Below are positions 7,295 through 16,740 of a stretch of DNA of 25,674 nt, one piece after another. Source of the stretch: Euglena gracilis. Its lineage: Eukaryota; Euglenozoa; Euglenophyceae; Euglenales; Euglenaceae. The first letter of the stretch is position 1. Each line of letters opens with the position of its first letter. Below the pieces are notes generated by a model. That model was not told the DNA's origin. It worked only from the letters and a program-made list of their open reading frames with translations, and did no database searches. Made by a program: the position numbers and the translations under genes. The DNA is taken from contig CAAHFI011777180.1 of NCBI GenBank assembly GCA_900893395.1, positions 1-25,674 of the forward strand, given 5' to 3'.

Positions 7295-9700
7295 ATGGCT
7301 AGCAGAACTCTATGGGACCTCGTCTGTGAACTGGCCCCAGATGCTTGCCCCAGAATCACTGCAGACACATCCCAGTCTCGCTCTAGCTTAGACGGTCATA
7401 GCCTGGCAACAACTCAAGAGGGCGACTCTGCTACCAGCAGTAATGCAGCCGCTAGCAGGGAGCTGTGTGCCGGATGGACATGCCACAAGAGAGAGAGAGG
7501 CCCAGTTGACGTGGGGAGGCTGATGGCTATGGCCAAGGCTGCAAGAACAACTAGAGAGTCTGCAGCAGTGAGCATACATCCAGCGATGTCCCTGATGTCT
7601 GAGCACCCGATCAACCACGTCCCATCAAACATGTTGAACCCTGATGACTGCATCATGGGCCCGATCTCAACAGAGGACAGGAACATCACCAATGTTAGTA
7701 TTAGGGGCAAGGATGGAAGGCCGATCGATCCAATGCCCTTCTGCAGTCGAATGAGGATTACCATGCAACCGAGTCAGCTACCTGGCTCAAACATGCGTGT
7801 CATTGACTTTGGTCACGGGCTTCGTCCATGGAGGGTGGCACCCTGCTCATCTGTGAGCCCGAAGAGTCTGTATCAGCTATCTGCATCACAGCTGTGTGCA
7901 TCTACGAGCTCGACCAGTCAGCAAGCCAGATGGAGCGATGATGGATCATCGAACTATGTGTGTACTCCATTTTGACATCGAGTCAACCACCCCTATCGAT
8001 CTAGAGACACGAGAGTTCTCATCCGGCATCCAGCTTGTTGGCTGTGACAGTCCTATCGAGATGTTGTGCATTGCATACAGCTGCACGTGTGGCTTTTCGG
8101 GTGTTGTGGCCCGCGACCTCGCTAACAGGCACTGCTGTCCAGCGAGAGAGAGCCGAGGGGATCCGGCCATATACGGGCTGCCAGACAAGGCTAGGCTGGA
8201 CATCGTAAGTGATAGCAGGGCAATGACAATGCTATTCCTCAGGATTGTGTCTGAGCATGCACCAGCAGTCATCTCTTTCTGGAACATTGAATGCTACGAC
8301 TTGTTCTGATTGGCTGACCAGCTAGTCTGCGATGAAGATAGAGGCAGGCTCATCGAATACTCGATCTCTCTAGCAGGAAGAAGGCCCCGAGGATCTGTTG
8401 GATGGATTCGAGGATCGCCTCAGCATTAAATGGTTCAACAAGTCAGGGCTGGCGATACGCAGTAACCGTTGCGTGAGCAGCGATTGCATGAAGCTCGTCA
8501 AGCTGATGCACTCGCAGCCATTGTCCAATTACAAGCTCGACACTGCAGCCCGTGAACTACTTGGAAAGTCCAAGATGCCTCTGCCTGTCACATACTTTAG
8601 CATCGGCTGCCTGTCGGCCACGACCTCTGCAAATGCGGGCAAGCTCTACCGTTACTGCCTGATGGATGCAGTGCTGTCGATGGAAGTTTGGCAGCACTGC
8701 AGGCTGACCGAGTCTGTCTTCTGTACTAGCTGGTATTGTCGAAGTCCGATCGAGCACATGCTATCTGGCAGCACAGTAAGAACTCTCTGCTTGTGCACTC
8801 CCTAAATGCCACTGGATACGCACTGCTCGACAGCACCCATTCCATGTACATGAGTGTTGGCGGTGGGCGTGTCGCTCCTGTCATTCCCGGGCTATACAGA
8901 AAGCTATGTGAGGTTGATGTCCGCTCGATGTACCCGTCCATCAATGCAGCTGGAGTCGGATGGGAGAACACGCTGTCCTATGCATCAATCATTAGTACTA
9001 GCGAGTTAGCACCGAGGAGGCAAGACACATATGCCCGGCTCTATGGCTCAGAACTCCCCGAGGAGCTCTCTACTCAACCTCTCGATGACAGAGAGGAAGA
9101 AGAATCTGATAAAGAGACCGATGCAAATGATAGCGGGCATCCCCCTCCAGGGTCCCTAGTTCACGATGGGGATGGCGATGTTGATGAGCCTGGCCCAGTC
9201 GAGATCGCTCGAAGGCTCTCTTCCGTCGACAGCGAGATCAGAATGATGAGGACCCATCGAGTAGTCAGGATTCAGTGGACGCCTGCAGGCGAGACCCTTG
9301 GCTATCCATATGCACCGGCATCATCTCTCAATGCTGACAGGCTCCTGCCCTACTGGTCATCTCTACTGGTGTCTGTGTAGGGCGTGCCGCCAGCACGGGA
9401 TACAATGCTAGGATACTCGTATGCGACTGGCACTCTGGGATCACTGTCCTGTCATTGGTTAGGACATCAGCGGAAAGATCTGTCATATCCTCTGCAGCAA
9501 TCATTGCTATGTCATTACGGGGCTCTCTCCCTAGCGACCTTTAGGCTGAGTGGCACTCAAGGAATCGCCATCAGCATCATCGAGAGCGAAGATCACACAG
9601 ATCTGCACGTGTTGTGGGGATCGATGTCAGCAGCGACATCTCTAGCCTCACTCTCAAGCTCGTAGCTAACAGCATCTACGGCGTCCTTCGCTCTCGAACG
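7295..9700 (+). pseudogene. Viral family B DNA polymerase fossil (fragment)
   Basis: Family B polymerase signatures occur in the right order: Exo I FDIES (7971-7985), Exo II WNIECYDLF (8280-8306), the YKLDTAARELLGKSK segment that precedes Exo III (8530-8574), Exo III YCLMDA (8653-8670), motif A DVRSMYPSI (8916-8942) and motif B KLVANSIYG (9656-9682). The family replicates DNA and proofreads with its 3'-5' exonuclease. The exonuclease motifs and LDTAARELLGKSK wording resemble herpesvirus-like and other large DNA virus enzymes more than protein-primed Polinton or adenovirus polymerases; the exact virus group cannot be decided by eye. Motifs A and B are about 247 codons apart, with an acidic Glu/Asp-rich stretch between, which is long for the family. 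Upstream sequence from 7,295 (NPDDCIMGPISTEDRNI) may be the N-terminal domain. Broken, about ten breaks. Confidence 0.8.
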
Positions 9701-9949
9701 AGCTCGTTCTACACGCCTGTGTAACCGACCACGTCACTGCATCTGGAAGGGCAATCATCTGCAGGGGTGCTAGGACTGCAGCTGCTGCTGGCGTTACACT
9801 AGGCAGCTAGCAATGCTGAGATTGTGTCAAAGGCCATAGCTGATGCCTCTCTAAATTCTGTCGGTATCATGATGTCGATGTCAACAGTAGTGAGGGATGC
9901 GGCCATCGTCTGCAGCAGAAAGCATCGACACCTGTTCGATCAAGCTGCT

Positions 9950-10290
9950 GAGTCTCTAAAACTCCCAAAACCATGTCTGGAACCAACACAGCAAATAAAG
10001 CATTTGGGCCAGTGGATCAATTTGAAAAACGGCCAGCTGGAAATTCCACAGGAAAAACTAAAATCCTTAAGAAAGGAATTAGGAAAGGTGCTGACAGCAC
10101 AAAAGATGAGCTGCAGAAAACTCAGCTCCATTGTAGGGCAATTAAGAAGCTATTTAGTTTCAATGCCTTTTCTCAGAATTCTGACAGATCAGCTTTGCAA
10201 AATGGTGGATTTGCACACCAAGTGGGGCTGGGACCACACCCTCACCATTCCCCAGGAGGTCAAAGATCAAAATGTGGAGTTAAAAGCGTT
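9950..10290 (+). pseudogene. Element A reverse transcriptase, thumb/connection part
   Basis: PCLEPTQQIKHLGQWINL is the typical T-P-x-x-x-x-x-x-LG-x-x-I block that follows the YLDD palm in this RT family. It is followed by LRKELGKVLTAQKMSCRKL and IVGQLRSYLVSMPFLRIL, the helical thumb/connection. Element B and C carry the matching AAILGQI/K...ALPFL block. Continuation of the RT seen before the nested insert. Confidence 0.85.
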
Positions 10291-10334
10291 TTTTTTTGCA
10301 GCCAGGGAGGGGCAAAGCTTTTCAATCCCAGGCC

Positions 10335-10690
10335 TCTCAGGAACTGTTCTCAGACAGCAGCACCTGGCAGTGGGGGGGGAGGGGGCTGGACAAAAACTCT
10401 GGCCAAAAAGTGCAGGATTTTTGGAGGGACCTGCACATCCTTTGATCAGTTCATGTCAGCAGTGGAGACAGTAAAAAGTCTAGCCAAGCCAAAACAAACA
10501 ATTGTGCTTCACGTGGACAACCAGGTGGCTGTAAGTTATTTAACAAAACTGGGAGGCAGAAAGCCCTACCTAAATTCTATCTTAACTCCCCTGCTGTATC
10601 ATTGCCAAGAAAAACAAATCAATTTGCAGGTGGTTTGGGTGCCAACAAAGGAGCAGTTGGCAGCCTCCTTGACGAGGGAGCAAAAGGACC
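10335..10690 (+). pseudogene. Element A RNase H domain
   Basis: Contains SAVETVKSLAKPKQTIVLHV followed by VDNQVAVSYLTKLGG, the RNase H block with an acidic residue of the active site, and ends LQVVWVPTKEQLAASLTR, equivalent to the W-V-P-x-x-x-x-x-A-D-x-L-S-R end of this domain family. It removes the RNA strand of the RNA-DNA hybrid. The same block occurs in B and C. Confidence 0.8.
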
Positions 10691-10759
10691 CAGGGGATTA
10701 TACCCTAAACCTAAACATCTTTCACCAAGTTCTTCAATTATTCAGGAAAAACATACCCC

Positions 10760-11050
10760 CAGAGGTGGACATGTTCTGCACACACAGCAACAAAAAACAC
10801 CCCAGGTTTGTTTGTCGATACCCCATCCAAGGGGCCTTGCTGGTGGATGCCTTGAAGGCAGATTTGAAGGGCCTCCCCCCAGTTTATGCCAACCCTCCTT
10901 GGAGCATCATCCCCCAGTGGGTTCAGAGACTAATGTTAAACCCAGACCTGACTTGTCTGTTGATCGGACCCCACTGGGCTTCGACATCATGGTGGCGCCT
11001 ATTAATGTCAATCCGGCTGCCAGGCAGCAAAGTTTTGTTGCTACCCCCCT
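10760..11050 (+). pseudogene. Element A methyltransferase-like domain
   Basis: DMFCTHSNKKHPRFVCRY, then ALKADLKGLPPVYANPPWS with NPPW at 10891-10902, then LIGPHWASTSWWRLL. DIRS elements carry an N6-adenine methyltransferase-like domain in this place; [DN]PP[YFW] is motif IV of that superfamily. Activity in the element life cycle is unproven. Confidence 0.75.
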
Positions 11051-11099
11051 AATGGGGTTGGACCGCCAACTGCTGGGGGAAGGAGACGCCCCCCCCCCA

Positions 11100-12010
11100 A
11101 GGTGGAATTTGGCCTGCTTGATTGTGTCAGGAAAATATTACAATCCGGGGAAGTTTCGATGTCCAGTATCGACACTTACATAAAAAATCTGGGAGATGTC
11201 AAGAGATATGACTCAGCCTTCAGGGCCTTGGTGGGCCAATTGTTACACAAAGGGGTGCCCCTGCAGGACTGCACAGTCCACAAGATGGATGAGGCCATCC
11301 TTGATCTCGCTGCCCACAGCCTCAACACTGCACGAAATGCATATGCAGCAGTTTTATTACTCCAAGGGTTTGGTTCATCGGGATTTTCCCCTCTTTTGTC
11401 TCCATTGAAAAGGAAATGGAATTCCAATGTCTGCAAGTATGCCCATTTTTGGGACCCCACTGATTTCTTAGAAGACATCATCAGGAAGTCCATACGCCTT
11501 CTCAGACCTACCTGTGAAAGAGCTCAGAAACAGACTCATCATCTGTTGGAGGCTTTTGGCCCTCCAAAGGGGGGGTTGATTTAGCCAGGACACAGCGGAA
11601 AATCAGTTTCGTGGGAGAAAAAGTTTTCATTTTATTGCAAAGGAAAGGGTGGCAATTCCCAAGATGGGAGGAAGTTTAGAATTTGCCACACATCCTCCTC
11701 ATAAGCACCTGGCATTTCTTGAAAGAGTATGTGGAAAGGACAGCCCACATGGTTGGGCACAAACATAATTTGTTATGGTCTTTGGATGGTAAAAGACCTT
11801 TGACATCAGAAAGAGTTAATTCCCTTCCCAGAGAAATTCTGCAAGAGTGGGGGGTGGACACCACCCACTGTAAAATCCACAGCACCAGAGGGGCTGGGGT
11901 TTTATGGTGGAAAAATGCTGGTTTGAAAGTGGAAGAAGTCCAGCAGCTTGATCAGTGGAAAAGTTTCGGGGCCTTCCAAGCTCATTACTTGCGACTTGGT
12001 GTCGTTTCAA
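11100..12010 (+). pseudogene. Element A tyrosine recombinase
   Basis: The N-terminal core-binding part contains SSIDTYIKNLGDVKRYDSAF and the conserved ARNAYAAVLLLQGF. The C-terminal catalytic part contains the H-x-x-R motif HSTR at 11878-11889, the QWK Trp at 11956-11958 and the nucleophile Tyr in AHYLRLG at 11986-11988. In DIRS elements this enzyme inserts a circular DNA copy without duplicating the target. Broken as a whole, though the catalytic end looks well kept. Confidence 0.85.
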
Positions 12011-12043
12011 AAATTCAAAAAATTATTGCCCAAAGGGGGGTGA

Positions 12044-12529
12044 ACAGTACCTCACCATCTCGAAGTGCGGATCCCGAATGGTCTCGGACTCCCACGACAG
12101 AGGAATGGGGAGGAAGGGACCAAGAGGGCAAAGCACAAGAAGATGGTGAGCCCAACCCCCCTCACCCAAAAAATCAGCAGAAAAAGAAAAACATACCAAC
12201 CAGAAAGAGGACCCCCGACAAATCAGCTCCACCCAACCACCCAGAAACACACCAGAAAGAAACCACCATCCCCAGCGAGGGGGGGGGGCACCAAGCGACC
12301 ATGAGAAAGGGGGGGGCGGGGCCACGACGGTTCAGCTTCACCAAGGTGTCGGAGGAGGCCTCTTCGTCGCCGACTCCGGCAACAAAGGTGCAGTAAGAAG
12401 CACCACCTGAGCATGCACAAACACACCAGAACAGAACAGCCAGCAGGGAAAGCAGGACCTAACCTCACCAATTCTTGTGCTTCGTCCTCTTGGTCCCTTC
12501 CTCCCCCTTAATTTTTCGTGGGAGTCCGA
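12044..12529 (+). repeat. Element A 3' inverted repeat / internal complementary region
   Basis: Arms at 12084-12150 and 12464-12529 are inverted copies (GGACTCCCACGA... against ...TCGTGGGAGTCC) with a shared GGAGGAAGGGACCAAGAGG core. The first arm is preceded by 12044-12083, which mirrors the 5' tip of element D (CCATTCGGGCTCCGCACT). Sequence between the arms, about 12,300-12,465, mirrors D's leader (GTCCTGCTTTCC, GCTTCTTACTGC, TTGTTGCCGG). This matches the DIRS design in which an internal region is complementary to the two ends. Confidence 0.75.
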
Positions 12530-12803
12530 AAATCAATGTTCTAAATAAGTTGTTGCATGTACAAAGAACACAATTTCTGCCTCAAGTGGACATGTTTCCC
12601 GTTCAACTACTGAAATTTGTGGCAAATTTCAAGTTCATGAGGACAAATCCTGACAGCGGCACCTGTCCACCCCTGTGAAACAGGTACCTTCAAGCTACCT
12701 GATTGTCTTTAGTGAGCTGTGCTGTCTCCCCAGGATTTGCCAACCTTTGAGTGGCAGCAAAGGAGGCTTTTATCTACTTTTGGTTTATATGAAGCCCTTT
12801 TTC
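12530..12803. other. No gene recognised
   Basis: Sequence beyond element A. A small perfect inverted repeat CCTGT-GAA-ACAGG lies near 12,673. Nothing else supported. Confidence 0.4.
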
Positions 12804-13010
12804 TCATTTCAAAAATTCGTGCAACTTTTTCCCTGAATTAATATCCAGTGCACCCCACCCATCGTTGGAAGAAGCTGATTGTGGCTTTACCTTGTTGGCA
12901 ATTGCAATTGTACCTTTGAAATCACGTTGTAGACCGAGATTTCCATCGTAGTTGTTGGTATAGGGTTGTTGTAGCGGTATGCGCGAATGTGTATTTAGGA
13001 TGTTACTCAT
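12804..13010 (-). CDS. Short unrecognised open frame
   Basis: A 68-codon minus-strand frame containing YDGNLGLQRDFKGTIAIAN and SSNDGWGALDINSGKKLHEF, with protein-like composition. It lies on the same strand as, and downstream of, the coiled-coil region at 13.36-15.52 kb, so it may be its C-terminal end. No family recognised. Confidence 0.3.
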   Translation of the reverse strand: MSNILNTHSRIPLQQPYTNNYDGNLGLQRDFKGTIAIANKVKPQSASSNDGWGALDINSGKKLHEFLK

Positions 13011-13028
13011 GGTACCTTAGGTACCATG
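13008..13028. repeat. Perfect 21 bp palindrome
   Basis: CATGGTACCT (13008-13017), one T, then AGGTACCATG (13019-13028). Confidence 0.8.
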
Positions 13029-13359
13029 GGTGTTTGGTACATCGCAGTTCCTCAAATTTTGTGGTTGTGTTTCTTGGTTCCACGATTCGGAGTGTAAAGG
13101 GACGCGATTCCGCGATTCATGGTTACATACCAGGGGGGCAGGAATCTCGTTGTTTACCCACAAATCGGGGAACTGCTGTTTCATTCCGCGGTTCACATTT
13201 GCGATCCATGGCCAATACCCGGGGTAGGGGTAGGGGTATAACTGATACCGCAAAACAGTCCCGATTCACGGTGTTCTTGTGGTAAAACAGGAGGATTCGC
13301 GGTTTTTGTGGTAAAAACCTGTTCCTCGTCCGAAGATTCACCCTTACGGGGGGTATCAT

Positions 13360-15523
13360 TAGTTGTGGTATAAACGGGCGATTGTAATCGCGATTGTAGG
13401 CATGTTCATGACCATGTGCGTCCGTGGATGCTTGTAGGGCATGCGCAATTCGAGGATGCTTCTAGGTGTGCGCATACTGCGCTTTTGGTAGGGTTGACAT
13501 GCAACGAATCGCGGAACGGAACGGGCATCCGAAGATGCTTTGGTTGGTGCTCGAACAGCGCGTTGTGAGCTGGCAGTCACATTTTGACCACCGAAAACAG
13601 TGTTCTCATTGGTGAAGTGCGGGGGGTTACTGGATTTTGCAAGAATCTCATCCAATCCCAAAGCAAAATCTTGGATGCTTTTGTTCATGTGAACCAACCA
13701 CTTGGAAAAGGTCCGAAATTCGTTCAAAATTACACTGCAAACACTTAATATGTTTGTGGTATGAGGGTAGCTCAACCAACAGGGGTAATTTGTCAACAAT
13801 GGAGTCAAAATCCGCTGAAAGCTTTGGAAAAGTGGTGTCGAATAATTGGACTTGTTTAGCCAAAGTTTCCATCGCGGTTGTAATGTCGTTCATCTGGTTC
13901 TCGGTTTGTGGGGTTGTGTTACCCAACGTGGTTTGGGGTACCCCTACTCCATTTTACTGCCCTATTTTCAGCGGTTTTGCCGTTCATCATTGTAGAAAGT
14001 CGGTTCTCCAACACCGAAATTTGTCGTTTTAGTGTGAGAACTTGCTGGATGATCGAATTTTCGGTCATCATTCACAAAATTCTTGTATGTTTTCCTGATT
14101 TTTCGCAATCCTTTGGTCATACAGTGCGCGAAAATCAGGTGGTAGTTTTACTTCGCGAACCGTTTGTCCATCCGAGCATGGTTGAAGTCCGGAAATACTT
14201 GCAGAAAGTGCTTGGATGCGTTTTTGTAAATGGGAAGTGGTGGTTTGTAAGGTTTTGTATTGGGTATTCAAATCAGCAGCGCGGTTTCAATGCCAGTGAT
14301 ATCCGGAAATGATTTTTGAATACCGTGGCACCGTTTGTGTAAATCCGCAAACACAGATTCGATTTTGTTCACATCCGCTTGTCTGATTGTGCAAATCGGT
14401 TATAGTGGATCGTGGTGCTCCCATACTGCGATTTTTGGTTGAAGTTTCGGCAAAGCGGCGTTGTAAGTAATTGCAGTTTGTAGTCGTGAAACATCCGCAA
14501 AAGCGATTTCCACGTCTACAAACGCAGTTTGAAGGTCCGCGTTCGCGGTTTGGAGGGTAGCAATGACGGTTTCTCGGTCTTGGAATTCCGCATTCGCGGT
14601 TGTTAGCTAAGAGTTACCGCATCGCGGGAATGGAGGTCCGCCGTAGCGGTTTGTAGCGCACTGGAAGCGGTTTCAAGTTTTTGTATGTCATTTTGCCACT
14701 TTTCTTGGAAAAAATCCTGCCGATGCGCGATTTCTGCCCCTTGACTGTGCAATGCTCTTAAATTGTGGAAAACTTCACCGTATTTGCAGGAAGTTTGTCC
14801 GAGCAATCCGCTCTTACAGTTGTTGAGCAAAAGCGCTTTGTACATAGTTTTTGGGTTTTTTTTTGCAAAGTTCTGATGAAACCTCGCGTTTTCAGCACCC
14901 AAATACAAAATGCGTTCTTGGGATTGTTGTACAACATTGGACAAAGTTGAAAAAGGGTCATATGAGACATATCATCCAAGTTCCGCACCCGTAGGCGCTT
15001 TATCCAGCTGTTGTAACCGGGACTGCATTCCTTGCACTGGACATTACAATTTTTCGAGTTGTGTGAACAATCGTTGTAGATGTTGTTGTAAATGTGAACA
15101 TTTTGCGTTATTCAGCGATTCCGCGGTGTGGAGGGTTTCTTGTTCCTGTTGGAAGTTTTGTTCCAAGGTGTCGCGCAAAAATGCGGCAAAACCTTGGTGG
15201 AGGTTCTGAAGGTCCATGTTAGTGGAGTTGAAATTCTTTTGGCAAAATTGTCCATATTCTTGGACATATTGCCAAAGGAAGTCCAGCTTGCCCAAAACGG
15301 CCTTGTGAGTGTCTTCGACAAAATGTAAGAATTGGTTCAGTATTTTAGCACAATTTTGGACACATGCTTCGACGTGTCGAAATTGCTGTTGTAGTTGGTG
15401 GTTCTCAGGTAAATTTGCGACTACGCCCTCAACTGTTTTACTGGAGAAGTCGTCCTGGTCTTGCTCGGGATCACTGTCCATATGAACAATGACACCAGCA
15501 GTGTACGAGACCACCAACCGCAT
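13360..15523 (-). pseudogene. Long coiled-coil protein gene, unidentified, broken
   Basis: Minus-strand coding-like sequence over about 2.2 kb. The first open frame (about 160 residues, from MRLVVSYTAG with acidic MDSDPEQDQDDF) is helical and Gln/Leu/His-rich: LQQQFRHVEACVQNCAKIL, FLRDTLEQNFQQEQETLH, LQQHLQRLFTQLEKL. Further downstream come LETASSALQTATADLHSRD, repeated LQTANADLQTA-type heptads near 14.5 kb, TLQTTTSHLQKRIQALSAS, and FPKLSADFDSIVDKLPLL. A basic, Arg/Ser-rich tail follows near 13.4-13.6 kb. This is the pattern of a rod-like oligomerising protein (800 or more residues). No enzyme motif is present. It could be a structural protein of a virus-like element or a host coiled-coil gene; I cannot tell. 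Several interruptions make it non-functional as read here. The hairpin island at 15.58-16.2 kb lies just upstream of it. Confidence 0.5.
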
Positions 15524-15584
15524 TTCAGCGGGCCAACGTAGAGCAGGAATTTCCCCAATTGCGCAGGGGGGGTAAGTACTGAAT

Positions 15585-15700
15585 GGGGCCCACCGGTGGT
15601 AGGGCCGGAGGAGGTTGGAAAAAACAGGGTGTTTCCAACCCGTCCTCGTAAGGTGGGGGGTGCGCTACTGGCAATTAGGTGCAAAAGGCACTAATTGCCA
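15585..15700. repeat. Hairpin island: three strong inverted repeats in a row
   Basis: CCACCGGTGG palindrome near 15,590. GGTTGGAAA (15613-15621) with TTTCCAACC (15632-15640), extendable by a GAGGA/TCCTC outer stem. TGGCAATTAGGTGC (15669-15682) with GCACTAATTGCCA (15688-15700), one bulged base, loop AAAAG. They lie just upstream of the minus-strand coiled-coil gene and could be a transcript leader structure or element end. Confidence 0.7.
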
Positions 15701-15702
15701 AC

Positions 15703-16200
15703 CCCGTTCGGGCATTCTGCCCACTTGTGAGTCAGACTCCCCGGAAGCGGAGGGGTCCGTAGACTCATTGTAGAAGGGTGTCGTACCACAAATGCGGCGT
15801 TTGTAAAGAGGGGTCCGCCAATGCAGGTTGGATCCGTAGGCCTTTGCAGGGGGGGGCACCGCCGAAGCCGCTTGGGTCCGAAGACCCTTGCAGGGGGTGG
15901 CACCCCCGAAGCGGCTTGGGTCCCAAGACCCTTGGAGGGGGGAGCACCGCCGAAGCGGCTTGTTGTAGAGGGGGGGGGGGCACCAATAAAGCGGTTTGGG
16001 TTCGAATACCCAGTTGTGAGGAAGGTGCCGCCGAAGCTGCTTGGGCGTCCGCCCCTTGTAAGGAAAAACTTTCTACCGCAAAAGCGGCTCGGGCATCCCC
16101 TCCTTGTGAAAAAAAAATTCTGCCACTAAAGCGACCTGGGCCTTCGCCCCTTGCAAGGAACATTTTTCTGTCGCCGTAGCGACTTCGTCTGCATTCTGCA
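15703..16200. repeat. Degenerate tandem array, about 45 bp units, each with hairpins
   Basis: Units follow the plan GCCGAAGCGGC (a small hairpin itself), TT, a GGG...CCC hairpin, then TTGnAGGGGGG. GGG...CCC hairpins are at 15710-15722 (GGGC/GCCC), 15874-15887 (GGGTC CGAA GACCC), 15918-15931 (GGGT/ACCC), 15998-16011 (GGGT TCGAAT ACCC), 16043-16054 (GGGC GTCC GCCC), 16091-16099 (GGG CAT CCC) and 16138-16149 (GGGC CTTC GCCC). Spacing is near 44-48 bp, or about twice that where a unit has decayed. Stem sequence changes while pairing is kept. Confidence 0.75.
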
Positions 16201-16740
16201 GTCCACGAAGTGAAACCTATTAACAAGCGTATTTAATAGGTGCGTTTCAATTGTTCGCATTTGCGCTTTGCATTATAAAACTTGTAAAACAATTTGTGTT
16301 AAAACACCCACAAAGATAAGCAAAGGTGGGGGCTCAGAGGCTTTGTGGTGCAGCCGTAGCCACTTGTGCCCCTGACACACCTCGCCCGTGCTTAGCTGCC
16401 TCTTTCTGAGTTTTTCTTTGGTCGTTCGACCGTGAAACCTAATCTGCTACCAAGCATACCTCCCACCCCGGCTTTTCTACTTCCTCCTAAAAAGCTCGAG
16501 GGGGGCAAAAAAAATTGTTTTCCTTTCCCCTTTTTGATTGAAAAGCACAAACTCAAAGAGAATTGTTTGGACCGCAGTCCCTTATAAGAAAGTGATATTT
16601 TCTGTTTCGAGCGTTGTGAAAGAAAGAACAAAATTCTCTATTCAAATGGGACTTCGCCCTTGGATTCCAAAACAGAATTGCAAAGCCTGTGACCTTGGGA
16701 ACCAGTTACTTTCGCTAAGCTTTCGCCAGCTCTGAGATTA
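16201..16740. other. No gene recognised; one imperfect hairpin and a TATA-like box
   Basis: CCTATTA (16216-16222) and TAATAGG (16234-16240) pair, with flanking GAAA/TTTC extending the stem. TATAAAA lies at 16274-16280 without an identifiable gene downstream. GTGAAACCTA occurs twice (near 16,210 and 16,432). Confidence 0.4.

Larger units (their letters stand above)
6515..9935. other. DNA-virus fossil nested inside element A
   Basis: About 3.4 kb separate the two parts of A's RT. The insert differs in texture from its surroundings (no long G/C runs) and contains a viral-type family B DNA polymerase on the plus strand and an unknown gene on the minus strand facing away from it. The edges are approximate: RT-like sequence stops near 6,515 and resumes near 9,935-9,950. 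No terminal repeats, integrase or duplicated target were seen at the edges, so the mode of entry is unclear (DNA repair capture, or an assembly join). Broken, about ten or more breaks. Confidence 0.7.
6060..12529 (+). mobile_element. DIRS-like tyrosine-recombinase retrotransposon A (broken, with nested insert)
   Basis: Parts in order on the plus strand: reverse transcriptase (split by the insert at about 6,515-9,935), RNase H, methyltransferase-like domain with NPPW, tyrosine recombinase, and a 3' inverted-repeat structure. This order, a tyrosine recombinase instead of a DDE integrase, and the mirrored segment at the 3' end fit the DIRS group better than Ngaro or PAT, which have split direct repeats. 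The left end and gag are not identified. It is a fossil with roughly ten breaks, old enough to have lost continuous frames. Its 3' mirrored segment matches the 5' leader of element D, so A and D belong to one subfamily. Confidence 0.85.

Noticed and set aside
7295-9700. Polinton-type or host replicative polymerase
   Set aside because: No protein-primed (TPR) insert signature is seen, there are no Polinton neighbours, and motif wording is closer to large DNA virus enzymes; a host gene would have introns and continuous exons.
15703-16200. CRISPR-like array
   Set aside because: Units are contiguous degenerate repeats with no unique spacers, and the context is eukaryotic.
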